Assembly (NCBI GenBank): GCA_020186115.1
Contig: WSYJ01000186.1
Coordinates: 3,145,501 to 3,209,500, forward strand
From: Histomonas meleagridis
Taxonomy: Eukaryota; Parabasalia; Tritrichomonadida; Dientamoebidae
DNA: 64,000 nucleotides
Reading direction: 5' to 3'
Of this stretch, positions 1-10,929 are shown piece by piece. A model generated the notes under the pieces. It did not search any database. It had not been told where the DNA came from and worked only from the letters and a program-made list of their open reading frames with translations. The translations under genes and the position numbers were made by a program. Numbering within the stretch: position 1 is the stretch's first letter; each line of letters opens with the position of its first letter.

Positions 1-400
1 TGTTTGGAGAATTTATCTGAACATAATACGCATTTATTCCTAAGAATGTTCATCCATTTTTGTGTCACTTTTATCTCAAGGTGGCCAAACACCGAATTCA
101 ATGGCTTCTTGAAAGTCAGGCGATCGGTTAAATACAAAGGTTAATGATGTGATATAAATATTAATTTTCCATGATTAAAAAGAATTATAATTAGAATATT
201 ATATAATAATTTAATAGCATAAGTATTGATTTTATTTTATTAAATAATTTTTTTGATTATTTAAGTTTGATGAGAAATTTATATTTTAAATTTTGTTAAG
301 TTGTTGTATGTTACACAATTTTCTGGGCGCGGTACGACATTTTCTTTCAATTTTTTTTGTTCATCGTTTCCAAAAACGATGAAATTAAAAAGTGGCACAT
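1..400. other. intergenic, possible decayed coding fragment on minus strand near 1-130
   Basis: No intact gene is seen. On the minus strand around positions 70-135 a short frame reads like protein (FNRSPDFQEAIEFGVWPP then stop), which may be the tail of a decayed or neighbouring gene. I do not recognise it. The remainder is AT-rich and leads into the promoter of the first gene. Confidence 0.3.
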
Positions 401-406
401 TCATTC
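401..406 (+). promoter_or_regulatory. Inr-type initiator abutting the start codon
   Basis: TCATTC lies immediately before the ATG at 407 and matches the trichomonad initiator TCA(+1)-Py-(T/A). Transcription would start at 403 and leave a four-base leader, which is normal for trichomonads. It also argues for ATG 407 over the in-frame GTG at 392. Confidence 0.6.
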
Positions 407-1894
407 ATGGATAGCTCCAAGTTCGTCCATACTGAGATTGTTGACCAAGAAGTCTTAAATAACACGATTAATCTTTGCCGAGAAAGAGACATTATCCTTC
501 CAACATTCAAACAATTAGCCCATCCAGAATTAATCCCACCAAAGATTGTTGAAAAACTTAAGTCCATTGATCTTTGGGCTACTAACCCACTAAACCTCTT
601 CCGTATTAGCTGGCACAACGATACAGAAACCGGTGGTTTTGGCGATGTTAATACTGTTGAAATTCCACCAGAATTATCCGGAGTCAAGTGCCCAATTTAT
701 GTTCTTATTGGTAAGAAGTTCCCAACAGGTTGCCACAAAGTTGGTGCTACATTTGGTCCACTTGTTTCCCGTCTTGTTCGTGGTGCATTTGACCCAACCA
801 AACAAAAGGCACTTTGGCCATCCACTGGTAACTATTGCCGTGGTGGTGCCTTCAACTCCAAGCTTCTTGGTTGCACAGCCATTGCAGTTCTTCCAGAAAT
901 GATGTCCAAGGAACGTTTCGATTGGCTCAAAGAAATTGGTGCCACTGTTTATGCCACCCCAGGCTGTGAATCCAATGTCAAAGAAATCTTTGATAAAGCC
1001 AAAGAACTTACACATGACAATCCAGGAGTTGTTGTCAATCTTAACCAATTCGAAGAACTTACTAACCCACTCTTCCACTATCATGTTACAGGTCCAGCCA
1101 TTGAAGAAGTCTATGAGAAGCATAAGAAAGAAGGAAGCCGTCTTGCAGCATGCTGCTTCAACCAAGGCTCAGCAGGTACACTTGCATGCGGCATGTATCT
1201 CCACAAGAAGTTCCCCAAGATGTTACTTGGATGCTCAGAAGCACTTCAATGCCCAACACTTCTTAACAATGGATTCGGTGACCACCGTATTGAAGGTATT
1301 GGCGACAAACACGTTCCATGGATTCTTAATGCCAAAGATCAAGATGTACTTTTAGCCATTGATGATGAAGCATGCATGCAAATCTTCCGTGTCTTCAACA
1401 CACCCGAAGGTAAGGCCATGTTAGAGAAGAGAGGCATCAAGCCCGAGAAGATTAAGGAACTCGAATACTTGGGTATCTCTGGCATTGCTAATGTTCTTGG
1501 TGTTATTAAGATGGCCAAACATTTCGAATTCACTGAAAAGGATATTTGTTGCACAGTTGCGACAGATTCTGCTATCATGTACACATCCAGAATTAAGGAA
1601 CTTGAAGAGAAGCATGGAAAGTATTCAGAAGAACAAGCATTTGCTGATTACTTTAGATACATGTTAGGCCAAACTGATGATAACTTGGAAGAGTTAACAT
1701 ACAGCACAAGAAGGAGGATTCATAACTTGAAATATTACACTTGGATCGAACAACAAGGTAAAACTATAGAAGAACTGAACGCTCAATGGTATAACGATGA
1801 CTATTGGGACAAGCAAATGGACGTTGCTAATGCTATCGATGTCTTAATTAATGATTTCAATGAAAAGACTGGACTCCTCAAGAAATACGAGTAA
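407..1894 (+). CDS. PLP-dependent fold-type II enzyme, cysteine synthase-like superfamily
   Basis: 495 residues. The N-terminal half carries GCHKVGATFG, with the probable Schiff-base lysine in HKVG. It is followed by STGNYCRGG, equivalent to the Ser/Thr-x-Gly-Asn substrate loop of the tryptophan synthase beta/cysteine synthase superfamily, and by a Gly-rich phosphate loop (NQGSAGTLACG). The whole-length pattern (LWATNPLNLFRI near the start, NLKYYTWIEQQGKT near the end) resembles a ~500-residue bacterial family annotated only as PLP-dependent protein. The exact reaction is therefore unknown: a beta-replacement or elimination on an amino acid is the family expectation. No targeting peptide is evident, so it is probably cytosolic. 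The stop is TAAA, overlapping the trichomonad poly(A) signal. The strong bacterial resemblance suggests lateral transfer, but this is inference. Confidence 0.85.
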   Translation: MDSSKFVHTEIVDQEVLNNTINLCRERDIILPTFKQLAHPELIPPKIVEKLKSIDLWATNPLNLFRISWHNDTETGGFGDVNTVEIPPELSGVKCPIYVLIGKKFPTGCHKVGATFGPLVSRLVRGAFDPTKQKALWPSTGNYCRGGAFNSKLLGCTAIAVLPEMMSKERFDWLKEIGATVYATPGCESNVKEIFDKAKELTHDNPGVVVNLNQFEELTNPLFHYHVTGPAIEEVYEKHKKEGSRLAACCFNQGSAGTLACGMYLHKKFPKMLLGCSEALQCPTLLNNGFGDHRIEGIGDKHVPWILNAKDQDVLLAIDDEACMQIFRVFNTPEGKAMLEKRGIKPEKIKELEYLGISGIANVLGVIKMAKHFEFTEKDICCTVATDSAIMYTSRIKELEEKHGKYSEEQAFADYFRYMLGQTDDNLEELTYSTRRRIHNLKYYTWIEQQGKTIEELNAQWYNDDYWDKQMDVANAIDVLINDFNEKTGLLKKYE

Positions 1895-2107
1895 AAAATC
1901 AGTTATTGATTAGTTTTGAACCAATTGTTTGTTTACATGTAATAAATCCATAAAACTTTCATAATATAAAATCTTTTTATATTCGCTGGCCAAGAACACA
2001 ATTTGAGTTTTTATACGAATTGAATGTGTTGTTCCCCACTTTTCCCGTTCAAATTTTGTGAATTTACATTGAATCAACGCTAAAAACGAACTGTGAAGGA
2101 ACCAAAG

Positions 2108-3457
2108 ATGTCTCAAAAAAGACAAAAAGAAACATTGGATACAAAGCAGTCTTCTTTAGATCAAGAATCACAGCATGGATACTCATCACAAAGTGATTCT
2201 TCAACTACAAGCCAAGGTAGTGATTATTCTGAAAATTCTCAACCTTCACCAACTCCAGAAAATGCACCTGATCATATCCCAAAGCCAAATAAGTCAAAAA
2301 AACATAAAACTAAAAAAATTACTGTGGTTAAAGTACGCTATGTTAAGCGAGTTTTAAATAAGCGAAAGCCCTTCAAGAGAAGTTCTTCTGCAAACGTAAG
2401 TCCACCTTCTCAACCACCCTTAGTAAGTGAAGATGATCCAGCGAATTCCAAATTTCTTCAAACTGATCATTCTTCTGATTCATTTAAAGTTGATCGCTAT
2501 GGTTGGGTCATCGATTCGTCAGCCAGTAAAACCGATTCAAAGCTTCTTAAAGAAGAATCCAAGAAAGAAGAAATGCGCGAGTCGAAATGGATTGAAATGA
2601 CAAATAATTGGAATCTTTATTCAACCAAATATCACAAAGTAGTCGAACGACGAGTTATTAAAGGTATTCCTGACTGTTTCCGCTCACTTGCATGGAGCTT
2701 AATGCTTGAACCTGACGTAATCCATGTTGGCCAATTAGAAAGTATTGATTATTACTATAATTTAGGAGTTTCACCAAGTGATCATACGATACTTGTGGAC
2801 ATCCCAAGAACTATGCCTAAGGTTCCAATCTTTAAACAAAAGTCATTTCGTGTATCATTGTATCGAGTATTACGTGCATATAGTAATTATGATAAAGAAT
2901 TGGGTTATTACCAAGGAAACAGCTTCCTTGCTGCAATGCTTATGAATTATATGGACGAAGATACAGTGTTTAGATGCTTCGTCGGAATAATGAGAGGCCA
3001 AAAACATATGTTAAGAAGTTTCTATTTGCACGAATTTGAAATGTTGAAAAAGATTAGCTTAGTTTGGGAGCAATTGTTGAAGATCAAATACCCAAAGGTT
3101 TATGAACAAACCAAAAAAATGAATCTAGATCATATGTTATATACTCCTACATGGTTCCTAGCAGCTTTCTTGAACTTACCGCTTGATCCAGTGGTGAAGC
3201 TAAGGATTTTCGACAGGTTCTTGTTCATGGGCACAAGGGCGTTGTTGTCATTTGGACTTGCAATCGTTGGACTGAATCATAAAGTATTGAAAAGTGGGGG
3301 TTTTGAAAAAGTGTTACCTTTGCTGCAAGACCCAACAGCACATTCAGAAAGTATGAAGAATTGGAGGCAAATAATTAAGGCATATGATGACAATATGATA
3401 ACAGAGAAAGAATATAGAACAGCATTTGAATTGGCAAAGGTTGACCTCATCCCATGA
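2108..3457 (+). CDS. TBC-domain Rab GTPase-activating protein
   Basis: 449 residues from the first ATG; the frame is open upstream to a GTG. Residues 1-150 are a low-complexity Ser/Gln/Lys-rich tail. The TBC domain follows, opening with RVIKGIPDCFRSLAW. Its arginine finger is in ILVDIPRT (Arg about 234) and its glutamine finger in LGYYQGN (Gln about 269); both catalytic residues are intact, so GAP activity on a Rab-type GTPase is expected. The substrate Rab cannot be told. TBC proteins act in membrane traffic and are a sizeable family in trichomonads. The C-terminal region (LFMGTRALLSFGLAIV) fits the end of the TBC fold. Confidence 0.88.
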   Translation: MSQKRQKETLDTKQSSLDQESQHGYSSQSDSSTTSQGSDYSENSQPSPTPENAPDHIPKPNKSKKHKTKKITVVKVRYVKRVLNKRKPFKRSSSANVSPPSQPPLVSEDDPANSKFLQTDHSSDSFKVDRYGWVIDSSASKTDSKLLKEESKKEEMRESKWIEMTNNWNLYSTKYHKVVERRVIKGIPDCFRSLAWSLMLEPDVIHVGQLESIDYYYNLGVSPSDHTILVDIPRTMPKVPIFKQKSFRVSLYRVLRAYSNYDKELGYYQGNSFLAAMLMNYMDEDTVFRCFVGIMRGQKHMLRSFYLHEFEMLKKISLVWEQLLKIKYPKVYEQTKKMNLDHMLYTPTWFLAAFLNLPLDPVVKLRIFDRFLFMGTRALLSFGLAIVGLNHKVLKSGGFEKVLPLLQDPTAHSESMKNWRQIIKAYDDNMITEKEYRTAFELAKVDLIP

Positions 3458-5293
3458 GTTATATAACGTATTATAAAGATAGAAAATGACTTTTAATTTG
3501 AAATATTTCCTTTTGAGTAATAATTCATTAGTTTTTATCTTCATGTTCAATCTGATTTTAATTACTTATAAAAATTTATTTTGCAATTTTTTAAAAATAA
3601 AATAGACATTTGATGATACGCCTTCTAAACGATGAAATTCGGTTTAAAAATTACAAGAAACAATCACTTCTAATAATGTCATTTATCTCATGAATTATTA
3701 AAAAGATAACTTTAAGTTTTAAGTGGGAGTATGAAATTTAATATTTTCGTAAATTTTTGAAACGTCTGTAATAAATCTAAATTCTAATAAAGTAATTGTT
3801 AATTACAATTATTTAGGTCAAAGTTCCACCACTTCAGATATACAGAGTAAAGCTCGAAAAAAAAAATAGAAGAAAATCATAATTGCTAATATTTTTATCC
3901 CTCTTTAAAAGCATTTTCAACCCTATGAAAGCTTTAGTTTTTTGAATTTTATGTAAGAAGGTTTAATAACGAATTAAACATTACGAAGTAAATTCACTTG
4001 AATTCAAGTGTTAGATAAGAAATTTATATTGATATGCAACTTTATAATTCAAGTAGTATACATGTGATTAAATAAGTGTTGCTAATGCTATTTGTTATTT
4101 ATAACAATGAACATATGATAATTCAAATAATTTTGAAATTTTATATGAATATAATATAAACTTTACCTCAAATATTGATCATAGTGAAGAAAGTCTCTTT
4201 GTAAATGACACCAAAAATATCTTTTAATAACAATTCAATTTTTTAAAAAAAATTGTAAATAACAAAAATACTCTTCATAAAATTGAAAGACTGCAAATAT
4301 TTTGGGTTCACATGAGGAAACTCTAAAAAAGTAATTCATTTGATATATTATAAATATTTCATAAAAAGAAAAGAAATAATGAATTGATATCAAAAATCTT
4401 AGGATTAATTTTTCAAAGAATTCTTGAACCGCCCCAAATCCACTTTTCTTATGAATTCATTCAAAAATTTGAAAATTTTTTGAAAAAAGAAAATATAAAT
4501 TTATCACAAGATTTTATAAGGAAATTTATTTTAAAATCCGTAATACAATCATATGCTATGTAGATATTATTAATTAATAATTTAAAACAGTGTTTTAAAT
4601 ATAAATAAAAGATATATTCATTTTACTTATTTTGCGAGGTTTTTCAGAGTTGATATTTGCAAATATTTCATTTGAATGGGAGACGTTATTTAGAGTTTCC
4701 GAAATAATCTCAAAAAGATCTTTTTGTGGTTTAATTTTTCAATTGTATTCAATGCTTTGATATGTCTTTTTCAGAATTTCATTCAATTTTTATAGCGTGA
4801 TTATCAACTAGCAATTTCGATTGAAGTAAAATTATTATACATGTTTGATATTCTAAATATATAACAACACGAAAAATCTCCAATAATAAGTAATAGAAGT
4901 ACATTATATCATGATTCAACTTGTTCAAACAAATAATTTCCTTTTTTTGGAAATTTTACAACAGTTCAAAAAATTGAGAACAATTTACGGTTTCCTCTGT
5001 GTTTCGTTAATGAAATAGGTTTTGTTAACCAGTTTTTGAATAGAATATATTCATATTAAAAAATATGTTTTTAGCGCATTGCAGCAAATTAAAGACATGA
5101 TAAATGAATGAATAATTATATCTATTATGTAGTTATCATTTTTAATTGATCTTAGTAAAAAAATTTAATAAAATATTTCGATATTTTTCTAGTTGCAATT
5201 TGGTTGTAAAGGAGATCAATCTTTTTCTATTGAATAATTGAATACTTTTTGAATATTGAGGTGATCCGCTGCGCATTGAACGACAAAGCTAGG
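3458..5293. other. 1.8 kb AT-rich intergenic region
   Basis: No open frame of credible length, RNA gene or repeat array was found. It holds many homopolymer A/T runs and short direct echoes. Part may be decayed coding DNA, but no family is recognisable. The last ~100 bases are the upstream region of the phosphatase gene; I do not see a clear Inr there. Confidence 0.5.
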
Positions 5294-6547
5294 ATGGATT
5301 GTGTCAACACTGTTTTAGGGGCCTTTCTTCCTTTGTTGAATATCCCCCTTAACGAATTCGAACAAATCGGAAAAGAGAAGTATCCACTCCCAACTTTTGT
5401 TGGTGAGATAGTCCAACAAATTCTTGATAACTCGATTATTCTTTTTCAGTGTCTACCAAACGTTCTCAAGCTCGAAGGAAATATTTACGTTATCGGTGAC
5501 ATTCATGGAAATATCCGTGATTTAATCAGAATATTTAATTATTGCCAGCCAAAACCTCCTGGCTCAAAGTTTCTTTTTCTAGGTGACTACGTAGACAGAG
5601 GCGAATACTCTGTTGAAGTCATTCTTCTCTTACTTGCAATGGCTCTCAGATATCCAGAAAACATATTTTTACTTCGAGGTAATCATGAATACGAAGCAGT
5701 TAATTCTCACTATGGATTCAAAGATCAAGTCATGTCTATCTATGGCTCCAAAGTGATTTATGAAAAATTCCAAAAAGTATTTTCACATCTTCCAATCGCA
5801 GCCGTTATAGCAGAAAAGACATTTTGCGTTCACGGCGGATTGTCGCCACATTTGGGCAACATCAGTGTTCTTGATACACTTGATCGTACACAAGATCCGC
5901 CCTGTCAACTTATTATTGACATAATGTGGTCAGATCCATCAGTTCTCACAGAAACATTTATGGACTCAGCTCGAGGCAATGGTTGTTGTTTTGGGATTAC
6001 TGCAATCAATGAGTTTTGTGCAATAAATAAATTTGTCAGAGTAATCAGAGCCCATCAGTTTACTAAATCGGGTATTTCCAAAGTAGGCAATAATCTGATA
6101 ACAGTATTTTCCACCTGCAATTACAAAGGCGAAGGAAGTAATCAAGCCGGAATCATCAAAGTTTTGAAGGATAATCAAATCGAAACTTTTGCATTTCTTC
6201 CAATTTCAACACTTCCAAGGTCTAACGCATGCTTTAAGCGTGTTAGATTCGAAAGAACATTAAAGTCATTGAATTCATTTCGAATCATTCTCCCATTCAG
6301 ATCTGGATCCCGTAACACAAAAACACTTCCAACATCATTCACAACCTCAGATATACCAAAAACACAACACACAAAAGAACGGCGTGCAACAGGTGGAGTA
6401 TATGCATCGAAATCATTTATCAGAGAAAGCTCGTCATGCAAAAGCGATGACATTAATCAGTTCTCTTTGCCAAGAGGGCTCAGCGAGTTGCCAATTATCA
6501 GAGAAGTGCCAAGTAATATCAATTTTAATACAACTGATAAAATTTAA
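5294..6547 (+). CDS. PPP-family serine/threonine protein phosphatase (PP1/PP2A-like)
   Basis: 417 residues from the first ATG; the frame is open from a TTG 45 bases upstream. All metal-binding signatures are present: GDIHGN (about 68-73), GDYVDRG (97-103), RGNHE (128-132), CVHGGLSP and RAHQ. The enzyme should be an active metal-dependent Ser/Thr phosphatase. The region near the active-site loop, normally VFSAPNYC, reads VFSTCNYKGEG, so substrate or inhibitor contacts may differ. After the catalytic domain comes an ~80-residue Ser/Thr/Arg-rich tail with no recognised domain, probably a regulatory extension. I cannot assign it to PP1 rather than PP2A/PP4/PP6 by eye. Confidence 0.9.
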   Translation: MDCVNTVLGAFLPLLNIPLNEFEQIGKEKYPLPTFVGEIVQQILDNSIILFQCLPNVLKLEGNIYVIGDIHGNIRDLIRIFNYCQPKPPGSKFLFLGDYVDRGEYSVEVILLLLAMALRYPENIFLLRGNHEYEAVNSHYGFKDQVMSIYGSKVIYEKFQKVFSHLPIAAVIAEKTFCVHGGLSPHLGNISVLDTLDRTQDPPCQLIIDIMWSDPSVLTETFMDSARGNGCCFGITAINEFCAINKFVRVIRAHQFTKSGISKVGNNLITVFSTCNYKGEGSNQAGIIKVLKDNQIETFAFLPISTLPRSNACFKRVRFERTLKSLNSFRIILPFRSGSRNTKTLPTSFTTSDIPKTQHTKERRATGGVYASKSFIRESSSCKSDDINQFSLPRGLSELPIIREVPSNINFNTTDKI

Positions 6548-7149
6548 TCAATGTGTGTTTAGTTTGTTGACTTGACTCGTTACATTGACTTTCGGTCTGT
6601 TGAATAAGTTAATATAATAAATTACGTTTTTATGAAGAAATTTGACATTTTAACACTTTCATAACTTCGGTTCAAATTGAACATCAACAAAAGTTATTTG
6701 AATTGTTTACAATGACATGTGTAGTGAAAAGCTTGTGTTATGTTGTAAATTTATCGTTAGATTTTGAATGAATTTCGTTCACAAAAAGTATTAATACGAC
6801 CAAATAGCAATTCAAAATCATTTTAGCCCACATCTTTGTATACAAATGCAATTCAATAGTCCTTTACGATGTTGCAAGTGAGTGGTTGTTTCAAAACGTG
6901 CTTGAACAAATAAATAAAATACTTTATTTTAAGAAAATGTCTGTTTCGCCTCGTGTATCTCATTAAATAAAAGACATATTTGAATCGAGAAGGATCGAGC
7001 TTCGTTACGGTTTTGAACATGGAAAAATGAATCGATAAAAAATATGTTTTGACTTTATAACTTTATAAATTATTCATATATTTCGTTTCATGTAATATTA
7101 AGTTTATTAATAACTGCTACATTTATCTTTTTTAATACCATTTTGTTTA
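6548..7149. other. intergenic region
   Basis: No gene is seen. It contains TACGGTTTTG at about 6999, resembling the M3 core motif, but no coding frame follows. It runs into the decayed ankyrin gene on the opposite strand. Confidence 0.4.
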
Positions 7150-8671
7150 CAAAGTAATTGTACTATTTCTTTATTATGATTTTTATGCGCGATCTTAAGT
7201 GCCGTTTGAAATAATTTAGATAATTTCCAAATATTATTTTGAAATTTTGAATTATTAAAACAAAATCTAAAGAAAACAAATAAATATTTTTTGCATTAAT
7301 ATCAATTCCTTCTTGTTCAAGAAGTAATTTAACTGTTTTTGTGTCACCATTACGAGATGCATTCATAAGTGCTGTTTTAAATAATTCATATAATTTCCAA
7401 ATATTATTTTGAAATATCAAATTATTAAAATAATTTTCAACTAAAACGAATAAATATCTTTAGCATTAATATCAATTCCTTCTTGTTCAAGAAGTAATTT
7501 AACTATTTCTGTATTACCAATTGCAAAATGAATTGCTGTTCCAAATATTTAAAACTTATTTCAAATTATTAAAACAAACCCATTATTAAAACATATTTCA
7601 AATCCTTAAAATAAATAGAAAATGATTATAAGAAATTTCAAAATATTAAAATAAATATCAAACTATTAAAATGAACACTAAATCATTAAAACAAATATAA
7701 AACTATTAAAACGAATTCCATTATATTAAAACAAATTACAAATTTTTAAAATAGATCCAAAATCATAAAAATAAATATAAAATCATTATAAAGAACACTA
7801 AATTATCAAAACAAGCATAAAATTATTAAAATTAATATATACTGTATTAACATCAATATCTTTTTGCTTTAACAATACTTTAACAAGGTATAAATTTCCT
7901 TTTCTTATTAACGTATAGCTAGTTTTATCATTATTAATTTCCAGATTTTCTTTTTTTAGATATAAAAAAATTTCATAATCATAATATGAAATACATTTTA
8001 CTCCTAATTCTTTTATTTTTATTTCTTTACTTAATTTTGAATTTTTTTCAAGTTTATTTTCGTAAATATATTTAAAGATATCATTTCGATGAAATATAAT
8101 TCCAGTTTCTTAAGAATCTTTAAATGATGAATGATTTTGTTCACATAAATGAATGATTTCTTCATTTCTGCCTGCAATTGCATATTTGCCTGTATCATTT
8201 TCATTAGCATTATTCATTAACAAATATTTAAAAACATTTATCAATTATTTGATTAAAATTAAAATCACTTTGTGATGATATTTCTTGAAGTTTTTCGACT
8301 TCATCATTTCGAATTATTTTAGCAATTTCATTCGGATTATGTTCTTCTCTAATTAATTGCTTATGAAGTGCCCAATCATTATTTGAAAGTTTTTCATAGT
8401 TTTCCAAAAATGTTATTTCAAACTGATTGTTAAAATATTTATTTATTTTTTTACTTTCATTTTCTGTTCTATAGTGTGCAAAAAATTTGGTGTTGTCATA
8501 AATTTTTGTAATGTTGATTAAATTTTGCTCAATCATTTTCTCCATTAAATAATAGGACTCTTGTGATTTCTTTTTAGTAATATATTTAATAAAAATAGCA
8601 ATAATATTGGGATAACTTTTGTTTAATTTTTCTTCTACTGCTTGAATTAATTTTAGGTACATTATGTACAC
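7150..8671 (-). pseudogene. decayed ankyrin-repeat/DUF3447-type gene
   Basis: Read on the minus strand, the 5' end (8671-8228) encodes a 147-residue helical segment ending NDEVEKLQEISSQSDFNFNQIID. This matches the N-terminal domain of the large trichomonad ankyrin family. The frame then breaks repeatedly. Ankyrin repeats recur toward 7150 (ALMNASRNGDTKTVKLLLEQEGIDINAK near 7270-7380, and another near 7450-7530). They are separated by AT-rich spacers with stops, giving a period near 170 bases instead of 99. No continuous protein can be made without frame changes, so I call it a pseudogene. A noncanonical split gene is the alternative. Confidence 0.75.
7541..7850. repeat. degenerate AT-rich tandem repeat inside ankyrin spacer
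   Basis: About a dozen degenerate copies of a roughly 25-30 base unit built on ATTATTAAAACAAAT or variants (ATTAAAATAAAT, CATTAAAACAAAT) run through this stretch. The unit resembles part of the spacer found between the ankyrin repeats of the same locus, so it looks like an expansion of that spacer. Confidence 0.6.
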
Positions 8672-8862
8672 ATCAAATTTTGTGATTTACATATCATTAA
8701 ATCAAATTATAATTATTGCCAACATTTATTAATCAAATAAGAACTCTACTTGTTCTCTATTTATCAATTAATAATTTATATTTTAATCAGTCAATATGCC
8801 TCTAAACTAACAACTTTAATTAAATTTTGAAAACCGTTAAACCGCTGTCAAAACTCAATTCA

Positions 8863-8882
8863 AAAAAAAAAAAAAAAAAAAA
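8863..8882. repeat. poly(A) tract
   Basis: An uninterrupted run of about 20 A residues lies about 190 bases upstream of the ankyrin pseudogene's 5' end. Just before it are two M3-like motifs (AACCGTTA, AACCGCTG region near 8831-8846). Confidence 0.6.
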
Positions 8883-9095
8883 GAATTTAAATGTCATCAT
8901 AAAAATATATATAAAATATATAAAATTTTTATTATTTTTTATATTTTTAGTTTTGTTTCAGTAATCTATTTTATAGGTGAATACTTTTACACGATAAGAA
9001 AATGCTCAAAGAAAAAGTGGTTTTGGAGGTTTCACCATGTCGATTGAATTTGATTACTTTATTTTTTTGCCTATTTAAACAAAAAACTCAATAAA

Positions 9096-10256
9096 ATGAT
9101 AAATGCAAATAAAATCCCACGTATTTTTGGACGACAAGTACTACAAGCAATAATTGCTGCAAAGGTACATCATACTTTCCAAGAAGAATCAATTTATATG
9201 ACACTTGGACATAATGAATGCGAAATTTTTAATCAAAGTTGGGAAAGATGTTATCACTGCTTCCCAATAGCCAACGGAAAAGCTGATTTAGATCAAGAAG
9301 GAATGGTTCATATAGTTTATACAGTAATCTTGAACGAAAAACCACAAAAATCCGAATTTTACATCAAATATGATCGCCCCGAAATTATAATAAATGCATT
9401 CAATAGTGGTGAAGGCAAAAAAAAGAGTGATTCTGGTCAAATGTCTATAATTGAACCTGCCGAAATTTTATCATTTGCATGTGACTTTCCACGAAACATT
9501 GCTCAAGATAAATTCCGACCATTCCTTGAATCACAGGCGCGTAAGCGTGTTATGTTTCTTACATCATCTAATGAGATCAGTGAATCCTTAGTTTCCGCAA
9601 TTGCCATTGAATTCAAAATGCGTTTTCCACAAATCGAACCTGAGAATTGGACGGAGGCATTTGAAGTTCTATGGCTTGAGTTTGTAGCATTTGTTGTCTC
9701 ATTATGGACACAATGTCTTAAGATCGCAATCGAGCCACACACAGGCCCAAACTCATTTGAGTATTTCCGTCGACTTACTGCATCAATTTCAGGAATGATC
9801 GCTAAAGGCGCTGATGTATTTCAAGTTGATCGAAGAAATTTTCTTCTTGCAGCTCGAAAATTTTTAGATTCCGGCGATTTCTCAGAACTTCCAACAGCAT
9901 CACGTTCACTTGTAGCTGATGTAGAGTTAGCACTTGGTAATGTTCGTAAGAGATGGTTACTTCAATTAACTGATTTATTTGGATTTGTACAATTATTTAG
10001 TGCAGCTATAACCATAGGGCAAGCAGTTACTAGTAAGTCAGCTGAAGCTAAGAACCTTTCAGATATGCTTTCTTCTTGGACTAAATCATTAGTCGACACA
10101 ATGACAAGAGGTCCAAGAATGAATGATTTTAGAAATGGTGTCGAAAAGCTTGCAGTAGCAGTTTTAAAGGAAAATGATGCTAAAAGATACAGTCCTGATT
10201 TCCATTGCGTGTTAGCATTATGGAAACTTTCAGAACTTGTTAAGGCATCAGATTAA
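9096..10256 (+). CDS. unrecognised conserved-looking protein, mostly helical
   Basis: 386 residues from an ATG, with CTCAATAA just upstream as a weak Inr-like match. The protein is globular, without signal peptide, membrane segments or low complexity. The first ~120 residues look mixed alpha/beta (YHCFPIANGK; HIVYTVILNEK). The rest looks helical, with runs such as TEAFEVLWLEFVAFVVSLWTQCLKIAI. I do not recognise the family and assign no function. It ends in TAAA. Base and codon use match the neighbouring genes, so it should be a genuine expressed gene. Confidence 0.75.
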   Translation: MINANKIPRIFGRQVLQAIIAAKVHHTFQEESIYMTLGHNECEIFNQSWERCYHCFPIANGKADLDQEGMVHIVYTVILNEKPQKSEFYIKYDRPEIIINAFNSGEGKKKSDSGQMSIIEPAEILSFACDFPRNIAQDKFRPFLESQARKRVMFLTSSNEISESLVSAIAIEFKMRFPQIEPENWTEAFEVLWLEFVAFVVSLWTQCLKIAIEPHTGPNSFEYFRRLTASISGMIAKGADVFQVDRRNFLLAARKFLDSGDFSELPTASRSLVADVELALGNVRKRWLLQLTDLFGFVQLFSAAITIGQAVTSKSAEAKNLSDMLSSWTKSLVDTMTRGPRMNDFRNGVEKLAVAVLKENDAKRYSPDFHCVLALWKLSELVKASD

Positions 10257-10729
10257 AACCGTTGATTGATGGGGAGTTAAATAACGCTCAGAATTCTCTA
10301 TCGTATCATTCACAAAACAGAAATCACTTGTGACGCAAACAAAAGCCATGATGTTGTGTAATTACATAAAAAGTGCCGAACTTTGTTCAAAAATTACTTT
10401 TTGTTTCTTTTAAAAGGAAAGTCAAAAAAGAATTTTGTGCAAATCGTATCAAGTTTCCAAAAAATATAATAATGATTACTTCATTCCAAAATTTATTTTT
10501 TAAGCATTGTTTTTACATTGCAAAAAAAATTTTAAATTAAATCACAAACTCAATATATATAATAAATACAAGCTTTATAAATACACAGATGATTAAGCAA
10601 ATAAGAGTTGTTATTGCTAAATATTTCTTGAAAGCGAAATTTAGGAGGCAGAAAGAAGACGTTTAATTTTCAATACGTCAGCTTTGCATTGAAAACTGGT
10701 GGCTGAATGGTTTGAATGAACAATAGGCA
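10257..10729. other. intergenic region upstream of the MED14-like gene
   Basis: No gene is seen. It contains AAAAAGTGCC at about 10368 and a possible Inr TTCATTTT at 10737-10744 leading into the next open frame. The stretch CTCAGAATTCTCTATCG near 10288 resembles TTCAGAACTATCTATCG near 17376, also just 3' of a gene. Confidence 0.4.
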
Positions 10730-10929
10730 TAAACCATTCATTTTTTGCAGAAATCGTTTTGCATTACGACTGCACACCTCCTCAACAAACAATCGAAAAG
10801 ATTTCTCCAAATCGTAATACGTGCATTCCATTATTTAAGGTTTTACATGATGTTTTAAAACAAAGTGAGAAATTATTTTTATTATTATTAAATAAAGAAG
10901 AAAAGGTTCGAACAAAACGGTACTCTTTT

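Noticed and set aside
392-406. GTG start of the PLP gene, and similar GTG/TTG starts elsewhere
   Set aside because: Non-ATG starts are not expected in trichomonads and the Inr abuts the ATG at 407.
7163-8671. Two separate ankyrin/helical genes at this locus
   Set aside because: Frames are broken by stops and shifts, and the pieces fit one decayed family member; a real intact gene cannot be assembled.
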